A stretch of 48,625 nt of DNA from Chloroflexota bacterium (GTDB taxonomy: Bacteria; Chloroflexota; Anaerolineae; JAAYEA01): NCBI GenBank assembly GCA_012689325.1, contig JAAYEA010000433.1, forward strand, positions 1-48,625. The letters are read 5' to 3'. Position numbers and translations under genes: made by a program. The notes under the pieces are model-generated. The model had not been told where the DNA came from, searched no databases, and worked only from the letters and a program-made list of their open reading frames with translations. Shown here piece after piece: positions 43,599 through 48,625 of this stretch; position 1 is the stretch's first letter; every line of letters begins with the position of its first letter.

Positions 43599-44726
43599 CT
43601 ATAGCGACCGGCGATACACCCGGTGCACCTTGTACGGCTCGCCGCCTAGCGTATGCGCGTCGGATAGCATTCGCACCACAAAGTCGGCCATCTGCACCAT
43701 CTCGCCCTCGACGAACTGCCCCGACGAGAGCGACTTGTGCAGCTCGTTGTAGAGGATGGCGTTCCCGCCCAGGCCGCGGTAGCGCTCCAGGATGCCCATG
43801 CCGTTGAGGTCCACCCAGGTCGTGCGCTTCATCTCGCGCAGCAAATAGTACCACCCCAGCGGGAAGAGCCTTCCGCGACACCGCTGCAGCGCCTTGCCGA
43901 CGTTGAGAAAGGCGGTGAGAAAGCCGACGATCTGGCCCTCCTCGTTGACGATCACCTTGATCATGTCGGGCCGGGTAATCTGCAGCATCTGCCCGGCCAC
44001 GGCCTTGGCCTCCTGCGGCGTCACCGGCATGTACTCCCAGTTCTCCGTGAAGGTGCTGTTATACGCCTCCACGATCTCAGGGATGCGCCGCTTCAGCTCG
44101 GCGGCCGAGGAGAAGTTCATAGCCCGCAGGCCGCGCCGCTGTTGGACTTTCTGCGCCAGCTCCGCCACCCGCTCCGGCATCTTGAAACCCGCCACGGAGA
44201 GGTAAAGCGAGTGAAAGTCCACCTCTTTCTCAAAGCCAGACAGCTCCGTCAGCCGGTTATAGTAGGCATAGTTGTAGGGGATGCCCATCGCCGGGAGATG
44301 ATCGAATCCCTTCTGCAGCATCCCGATGCCGTCAAAGACCACAAAGCCCTTGGGCCCCACCAGCTTGGCCAGCCCGCGCGCCCTGCACCACTCCATCGCT
44401 GCGCCATACAGCGCATCCGAGACGGCGGGATCATCGATCGTATCGAACAGGTAAAAGAAGCCGTGCCGGGCGTGGTGATAGCTGTTATAGTTGCGGTTCT
44501 CCATCACCGCGATCCGGCCAACCGCCTCCCGCCCCTCCGTGGCCAGGAAGAAGGCGGCTTCAGAGTGGAGAAAGTACGGGTTGCGCCGGGGGTTGACCTG
44601 GTTGAGCGCGTCCGCGACGAGGGGAGGCACCCAGTACGGCGAGTCGCGATACAGGTCAAAGGGCACCTGCACGAATCGGTGGGCATCTTGCCGGCGGCCG
44701 GTGTCGAGCTGCAGTATCTGGACCAT
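43599..44726 (-). CDS. GNAT-fold N-acetyltransferase-like protein
   Basis: A 375-residue protein of a large GNAT-like family. The C-terminal part has a GNAT acetyl-CoA motif, MGILERYRGLGGNAILYNEL (R-x-x-G-x-G type), and FLTAFLNVGK preceding strand 5. The N-terminal part (FDLYRDSPYWVPPLVADAL, FFLATEGREAVGRIAVMENRNYN) is a second GNAT-like half, giving about twice the length of a usual GNAT. The ATG at 44726 has GAGGAAG nine bases upstream. It is 50 bases after the DegV gene and probably in the same transcript. Substrate unknown. Confidence 0.8.
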   Translation of the reverse strand: MVQILQLDTGRRQDAHRFVQVPFDLYRDSPYWVPPLVADALNQVNPRRNPYFLHSEAAFFLATEGREAVGRIAVMENRNYNSYHHARHGFFYLFDTIDDPAVSDALYGAAMEWCRARGLAKLVGPKGFVVFDGIGMLQKGFDHLPAMGIPYNYAYYNRLTELSGFEKEVDFHSLYLSVAGFKMPERVAELAQKVQQRRGLRAMNFSSAAELKRRIPEIVEAYNSTFTENWEYMPVTPQEAKAVAGQMLQITRPDMIKVIVNEEGQIVGFLTAFLNVGKALQRCRGRLFPLGWYYLLREMKRTTWVDLNGMGILERYRGLGGNAILYNELHKSLSSGQFVEGEMVQMADFVVRMLSDAHTLGGEPYKVHRVYRRSL

Positions 44727-44776
44727 GTGGGCTTCTTCCTCGCAGGAGTGAGTTGACGGGTCGGTCGGGCGATCAG

Positions 44777-45613
44777 CTAGGCGAAGAAGCCCAGGCTAAA
44801 GGTACCCGGTCCGCCATGGGTCACGATGGCCGGTCCGAGCTCGCTCACCATGATCTGCACCTCGCCGAACTCGGCCTTGAGCCGCGCGGCGATCTCTTCC
44901 GCCACGTCCGGCGCGGCGGCGTGCCCGACCGAGAACATGGGCTCGCCATCGCGGGGGGCCTGCTCGATGGCCAGGCGCACCAGGTGCTCTAGCGCTCGCT
45001 TGCGGGTCCGCTCGCTCACGAAAGGCTCCACCTGCCCGTTGCGCCAAGTCAGCACGGGCTTGATCTGCAGCAGGTTAGCCACCAGCGCCTTGGCCCCGCC
45101 GATGCGGCCGCCTCGCTGCAGGAACTCGAGCGTGTCCACGGTGAAATAGAGGCGCATCCGTCCGGTCATGTCCAGCAGGCGCTGCCAGATCGTCTCGGCG
45201 TCCGTACCCTCCGCCGCCCACTCGGCCGCCTTGCGCACCATCCAACCGAGCGGCCCGTCGATGGCCTGCGTGTCCATGATGCGGATATCTGCCTCCGGAA
45301 ACTCTTGCCGGGCGATCATCGCCGAGCGCACCGTCCCGCTCACCTTGGAAGAAGGATGGATGCACAGAATCGGCTGGCCATCGGACGCCAGCCGCGCAAA
45401 GTGCTCCACGAACATCTCGGGAGGCGGCGCCGCGGTCTTGGGCAAAGCCTTGGAGCTGGCGAGGCGTTGCGTGAACATGGCCGCGTCCATCTCGGAACCT
45501 TCGAGGAAAGACTCGTTTCCAAAGTTGATGATCTGGGGGACGAGGGGGATATGGTACTTGTCGAGCAGATCCTGCGATAGCCCTGCGGTTGTGTCAGCGA
45601 TGATGTGCACCAT
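44777..45613 (-). CDS. DegV-family fatty-acid-binding protein (FakB-like)
   Basis: A 278-residue DegV protein, which binds a free fatty acid and, as FakB, presents it to the kinase FakA. Visible: MVHIIADTTAGLSQDLLDKY, the Ser-containing IHPSSKVSGTVRSA loop, IMDTQAIDGPLGWM, and the FLQRGGRIGGAKAL block. ATG 45613 lies 11 bases after GGAGG; GTG 45625 upstream would overlap the ribosome site. It has its own promoter at 45649-45676. No FakA is visible in the window. Confidence 0.93.
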   Translation of the reverse strand: MVHIIADTTAGLSQDLLDKYHIPLVPQIINFGNESFLEGSEMDAAMFTQRLASSKALPKTAAPPPEMFVEHFARLASDGQPILCIHPSSKVSGTVRSAMIARQEFPEADIRIMDTQAIDGPLGWMVRKAAEWAAEGTDAETIWQRLLDMTGRMRLYFTVDTLEFLQRGGRIGGAKALVANLLQIKPVLTWRNGQVEPFVSERTRKRALEHLVRLAIEQAPRDGEPMFSVGHAAAPDVAEEIAARLKAEFGEVQIMVSELGPAIVTHGGPGTFSLGFFA

Positions 45614-45648
45614 GCGTGTTCGCACCTCCGATTCTGTGGCCGTGCGCT

Positions 45649-45676
45649 AGTATACCCAGATTTGCTCTAGACACAA
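45649..45676 (-). promoter_or_regulatory. Promoter of the DegV gene
   Basis: Minus strand TTGTGT (45671-45676), 16 bases, TATACT (45649-45654), about 36 bases before ATG 45613. It is divergent from the LspA-like promoter at 45710. Confidence 0.65.
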
Positions 45677-45709
45677 CCCCGCGCCTCGTTGGCCGTTGCG
45701 GCGGCTCAG

Positions 45710-45753
45710 TTGCGCGATTGCGGCAACTGCCCTATACTGGCCAGCAGTTGCCG
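45710..45753 (+). promoter_or_regulatory. Promoter with operator-like 10-bp inverted repeat before the LspA-like gene
   Basis: TTGCGC (45710-45715), 17 bases, TATACT (45733-45738). A perfect inverted repeat CGGCAACTGC (45721-45730) / GCAGTTGCCG (45744-45753) is centred on the -10 box, with 13 bases between the arms. A repressor bound there would block the polymerase. Start of transcription near 45745, leader about 75 bases. Confidence 0.7.
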
Positions 45754-45820
45754 GCGCACTCGGCAATAACGCTGCCGCGCACTCGCGCCCTCTCTCCGAG
45801 ACGCGGCCAAAGGAGAGCCC

Positions 45821-46525
45821 TTGGCCAAGCTTGCCGCCTTTTTGAGACCCACCTGGACCAAAGCCGTGTTCCTCGTCCAGTGGGTGTTCTTCATCCTCCT
45901 CACCGCCATCCAGGGCGATCTGGGCACCCCTGGGCAATGGGTCGCCATCCTCTGGCCGCTGGCCTTTTTCTACCTCGCGGCCTGTGGGCTGGTCGCGTGG
46001 TCCCAACGCACCACCCAGGTCGCCAGGGGCTGGCGGCTGGTCGCCCTGGCCGCGGCCTTGGCCGCGCTCGACCAGGGCGTCAAGGCGGCGCTGGCCCGCT
46101 GGCTCCCCGTGGGACGTGAAATCCCGCTCCTGCCGGGCTTGTTGCACCTTTCCCCCACTCCCAACATGCACGGCACCTGGCTCGCCGGGTTGCTGGACCT
46201 TCCCTTCCAGACCAACCTCGTGCTGATGGTCTTGGTCATCCCGGTCCTGCTCGGCTCGCACCACTACCACCGCCGCTATGTCGAGACCGAGAAGCCCAGC
46301 CTCTGGGTGGATATCGCCTATATTGGCCTGGCGGCCGGGATCGCCAGTTGGCTCTTCGAGATCGCCACGCGCGGCTACATCTTGGACTATATCGGCCTTC
46401 CTGGGGTGGTGGCCGCCGATCTCAAGGACCTCTGTTTGGCTTTTGGCGCCGCCTCCGCGGTGGCTGAGACCTTGGGGCGGCCCGACACAGCGCAGCCGCC
46501 CGCTGATGGAGGTAAGGATGGATAG
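45821..46525 (+). CDS. Signal peptidase II (LspA)-like membrane protein with altered active site
   Basis: A 234-residue membrane protein with about six hydrophobic helices, longer than LspA (~165) by two N-terminal helices. The core recalls lipoprotein signal peptidase: ALDQGVKAALARWLP (the DQ-x2-K helix), PLLPGLLHLSPTPNMHGTW (the N-x-G loop) and GVVAADLKDLCLAFGAA (the F-N-x-A-D helix). The canonical N-x-x-D-R with one catalytic Asp is not recognisable at FEIATRGYILDY, so it may lack peptidase activity. Starts at TTG 45821, five bases after AAAGGAG. First of a three-gene operon with PAP2 and LOG genes (8-base overlap, then 1 base). Confidence 0.7.
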   Translation: MAKLAAFLRPTWTKAVFLVQWVFFILLTAIQGDLGTPGQWVAILWPLAFFYLAACGLVAWSQRTTQVARGWRLVALAAALAALDQGVKAALARWLPVGREIPLLPGLLHLSPTPNMHGTWLAGLLDLPFQTNLVLMVLVIPVLLGSHHYHRRYVETEKPSLWVDIAYIGLAAGIASWLFEIATRGYILDYIGLPGVVAADLKDLCLAFGAASAVAETLGRPDTAQPPADGGKDG

Positions 46526-47435
46526 CATCCTGCGATGGGGCATCGACCTGATCACGGTCGTTCAACAGGTCCGCAGCCCGCTCCTCGACGGCCTCTTCAA
46601 GGCCATCACCTTCCTTGGCGACGAGGAAGCCTACCTGCTGATCCTGCCGCTGCTCTTCTGGTGCGTCGACTGGCGCATGGGGACTCGCGTCGGCGCCATC
46701 TTTTTGCTGTCCACCTTTGTCAACGTGGGGCTGAAGGACGTGCTGAAGCAGCCGCGCCCCTTCGATCTCGAGCCCAGCGTCGCGGTGTCCTACGCCGAGG
46801 GCTACGGGCTGCCCAGCGGCCATAGTCAGGGCGCCGTCGTGCTATGGGGCGCCGTCGCTGCCTGGGCGCGCAAGCGATGGGTCTGGGCTGTGGCGCTCCT
46901 GCTGATGCTCCTCATTGGCTTTTCCCGCATCTACCTGGGCGTGCATTTCCCCACCGACGTGTTCGTCGGCTGGGTCCTCGGCGCGCTGCTGCTGGGCGCC
47001 TACCTGCTCTGGGGGCCGGGCGTGGAGCGTTGGCTGGCCCGGCTGCCGCTCTGGACCCACCTGCTCCTTGGCGCGCTCCTACCGCCCCTTCTGCTGGCCA
47101 CCCATCCCGTGAAGGACAGCACTGCGGCGATGGCCACGCTTTGCGGGCTGGGAGTCGGCGTGCCGTTGATGGCTCGCTTCGCCCCGCTGGCAGCGCCGCG
47201 GGGCTGGTGGGAGCGGCTGGCCCGGTACGTCCTTGGCCTCGCCGTGACGCTCCTGCTCTATATCGCCCTAAAGGCCCTTTTCCCGGGCGAGGAATCGGGG
47301 TTCTACCTGCCCTTCCGCTTCCTCCGCTTCGCTCTGCTGGGCCTCTGGGTCAGCCTGGGCGCTCCGTGGCTCTTCCGAGTCGCCCGACTGAGCCGGGGAG
47401 CGGAGGATACCCTTCCCGGCGCCTTGGAGGCGTGA
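46518..47435 (+). CDS. PAP2-superfamily membrane phosphatase
   Basis: A 305-residue membrane phosphatase. All three PAP2 motifs are present: [12 protein letters not shown] (K-x6-R-P), LPSGHSQG (PSGH), and [13 protein letters not shown] (S-R-x5-H-x3-D). The catalytic His sits in the third. About eight hydrophobic helices. Members act on undecaprenyl pyrophosphate, phosphatidic acid or phosphatidylglycerol phosphate. The long C-terminal helical part beyond the PAP2 domain is unusual. ATG 46518 follows GGAGGTAAGG and overlaps the LspA-like gene by eight bases. Confidence 0.92.
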   Translation: MDSILRWGIDLITVVQQVRSPLLDGLFKAITFLGDEEAYLLILPLLFWCVDWRMGTRVGAIFLLSTFVNVGLKDVLKQPRPFDLEPSVAVSYAEGYGLPSGHSQGAVVLWGAVAAWARKRWVWAVALLLMLLIGFSRIYLGVHFPTDVFVGWVLGALLLGAYLLWGPGVERWLARLPLWTHLLLGALLPPLLLATHPVKDSTAAMATLCGLGVGVPLMARFAPLAAPRGWWERLARYVLGLAVTLLLYIALKALFPGEESGFYLPFRFLRFALLGLWVSLGAPWLFRVARLSRGAEDTLPGALEA

Positions 47436-47436
47436 C

Positions 47437-48018
47437 GTGAAGCGAGTCTGCGTCTTTTGCGGCTCCAGCCCGGGGGCTCGGCCCGAATACGGCGAGATGG
47501 CCCTCGAGTTGGGGCATCTCCTGGCCGAGCGCGGCCTGGGGCTGGTCTATGGCGGCGCGCATGTCGGCCTGATGGGCCGTGTCGCCGAGGGGGCCCTGCA
47601 GGCCGGCGGCGAGGTCATTGGCGTGATCCCCTACTGGTTCGCCGACAAAGGGCTGGCCCACCCCCAGCTCGCCGAGCTCCACATCGTCGGGTCCATGCAT
47701 GCGCGCAAGGCCCTGATGGCCGAGCTATCGGACGCCTTTATCGCGCTCCCCGGCGGAATGGGCACCCTGGAAGAGCTCTTTGAGGCCCTGACCTGGACCC
47801 AGCTAGGACTGCACGACAAGCCTTGCGGGTTGCTCAACGTCTGTAGTTATTATGACAAGCTCCTCGCCTTTCTCGACGAGGTCGTGGCGCAACGACTGAT
47901 GCGCGTCGAGCACCGCCAGATGCTGCTTCTCTCCGATCAGCCTGCCCCGCTGCTGGACCAACTAGCCGCCTTTGTCCCGCGCCGCGTGGACAAATGGTTG
48001 GACCGCGACCCACAGTGA
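47437..48018 (+). CDS. LOG-family phosphoribohydrolase
   Basis: A 193-residue protein of the 'lysine decarboxylase-like'/LOG family, which cleaves cytokinin riboside 5'-monophosphates or related nucleotides into base plus ribose 5-phosphate. Signatures: [12 protein letters not shown] at the N-terminus, [11 protein letters not shown], and the catalytic [16 protein letters not shown] preceded by HARKALM with the conserved Arg. Starts at GTG 47437, one base after the previous stop, with GGAGG seven bases upstream. Confidence 0.95.
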   Translation: MKRVCVFCGSSPGARPEYGEMALELGHLLAERGLGLVYGGAHVGLMGRVAEGALQAGGEVIGVIPYWFADKGLAHPQLAELHIVGSMHARKALMAELSDAFIALPGGMGTLEELFEALTWTQLGLHDKPCGLLNVCSYYDKLLAFLDEVVAQRLMRVEHRQMLLLSDQPAPLLDQLAAFVPRRVDKWLDRDPQ

Positions 48019-48019
48019 G

Positions 48020-48076
48020 GAACCACCCCGCCCAACCTCCGGCGGCTCGTGGATGGGCGGCTCGGGGAAATGGTTC
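48020..48076 (+). terminator. Multi-part hairpin after the LOG gene
   Basis: GAACCA (48020-48025) with TGGTTC (48071-48076), and CCGCCCA (48028-48034) with TGGGCGG (48054-48060). No T run follows; it may be a weak terminator of the LspA-PAP2-LOG operon. Confidence 0.35.
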
Positions 48077-48105
48077 TCACCAATACAGCTCAGAACGGAG
48101 GCCCT

Positions 48106-48625
48106 ATGCAGGAGAAGCAAGACCGGCTTTTAGGCATCCTGCCCGACGTTCGTATCCGCGACCCGTTCATCCTGCCCGACCCCGCCACACGCACCTACTA
48201 CCTGGTCACCTCGCGCACGTGGCTCGCCGCTGGCTCGCAGGGCGTGGATGTCTACACGAGCCCCGACCTGCGCGCCTGGTCTGGCCCCCGCCCTGTCTTT
48301 GAGGTCCCACAGAGCTTTTGGGGCGACCAAGCCGTCTGGGCGCCCGAGATGCACGCCTATCGCGGCAGATACTATCTCTTTATGACCTTTACGGGCCAAG
48401 AGCTCGCCCCACGCCCACCCAACTGGTCCAAGCTGGAGCAACGGGGCACCCAGGTCCTCGTGGCCGACTCGCCGCTGGGACCGTTCCTTCCCTTCCAGAA
48501 CCGCGCCCATACCCCCGCCGACTGGATGGCGCTGGATGGGACGCTCTGGGTGGAGGATGGGCAGCCCTACATGGTCTTTTGCCACGAGTGGATCCAAGTC
48601 AAGGACGGCACCATGGAGTTGGTCC
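48106..48625 (+). CDS. GH43-family glycosidase, 5' part only
   Basis: The first 173 residues of a GH43 propeller enzyme are visible before the window ends. The catalytic-base Asp is in VRIRDPFILPDP near residue 19, then AVWAPEMHAYRGRYYLFMTFTG, and the second acid is in WMALDGTLWVEDGQPYMVF near 145; the proton-donor Glu should follow outside. No signal peptide (MQEKQDRLLGILP), so it acts inside the cell, unlike most secreted arabinanases and xylosidases. ATG 48106 has GGAGG upstream. Confidence 0.85.
   Translation, partial: MQEKQDRLLGILPDVRIRDPFILPDPATRTYYLVTSRTWLAAGSQGVDVYTSPDLRAWSGPRPVFEVPQSFWGDQAVWAPEMHAYRGRYYLFMTFTGQELAPRPPNWSKLEQRGTQVLVADSPLGPFLPFQNRAHTPADWMALDGTLWVEDGQPYMVFCHEWIQVKDGTMELV

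Noticed and set aside
45821-46525. Canonical lspA
   Set aside because: One catalytic aspartate motif cannot be found and there are two additional helices.

Overview
The window is GC-rich, very densely coded bacterial DNA: short gaps, many 4- and 8-base overlaps, and sigma70-type promoters that can be read by eye. No stretch of 300 bases lacks a gene. I see no rRNA, tRNA, CRISPR array, insertion sequence or prophage. Chloroflexota (Anaerolineae-like) is the best guess for the host. The reasons are a membrane-anchored SH3 protein with a Thr/Pro/Ala-rich linker, a TrkH system with two separate RCK proteins, an AIM24 protein, a MrfA-type helicase, an EFR1 protein, and many cytoplasmic glycan enzymes. 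This is an inference, because no taxonomic marker such as rRNA is present.

Region A (1-11.1 kb) looks like a catabolic locus built around a divergent promoter pair at 6216-6290. Leftward run ADP-ribosylglycohydrolase-fold protein, sulfatase, SGNH hydrolase, second sulfatase and a SelA-like PLP enzyme (cut by the window edge). Rightward run a ketopantoate-reductase-family dehydrogenase, an amidohydrolase-fold protein without its metal ligands, an intact amidohydrolase and a TIM-barrel protein. A hairpin terminator at 9961-9989 separates these from a leftward gene train.

Region B (10-18.7 kb, all leftward) starts with potassium-uptake genes (two RCK proteins and TrkH). It continues with a cupin, a GH130-type mannoside phosphorylase/hydrolase, an M3 oligopeptidase, an NAD-dependent epimerase, a metallophosphoesterase and a uroporphyrinogen-decarboxylase-family protein.

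Region C (18.8-27.9 kb): rightward are a VOC protein, an arylsulfatase-K-like sulfatase and an MFS transporter. Leftward are a UroD-family protein, a large amidohydrolase, a SAM methyltransferase, a DUF4332-type protein, a flavodoxin/ferredoxin (EFR1) protein and, separately, an AIM24 protein.

Region D (28.1-35.5 kb, rightward): a SRPBCC-PDZ-DinB three-domain protein, an SH3 membrane protein, NAD-dependent DNA ligase, a MrfA-like helicase carrying an HNH module, a small S4 protein and a membrane-anchored PDZ protein.

Region E (35.6-48.6 kb): an operon runs from a DUF362/ferredoxin protein through a flavin-reductase-like protein, a beta-propeller and a threonine-synthase-like enzyme to a remarkable fusion of a GT39-type membrane glycosyltransferase with a MalF-type ABC permease, then a MalG-type permease. 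After it come a GH43-like propeller, a convergent GNAT/DegV pair, an LspA-like protein with an altered active site, a PAP2 phosphatase, a LOG-family protein and the start of a GH43 enzyme.

The theme is intracellular processing of sulfated or decorated oligosaccharides. None of the three sulfatases nor the GH130 and GH43 enzymes has a signal peptide, so the substrate must be imported (MFS and ABC permeases are present). The strongest candidates for something undescribed are the glycosyltransferase-permease fusion, the region A cluster with its mirror-image divergent promoter and pseudoenzyme/enzyme pair, and the multi-domain fusions in region D.
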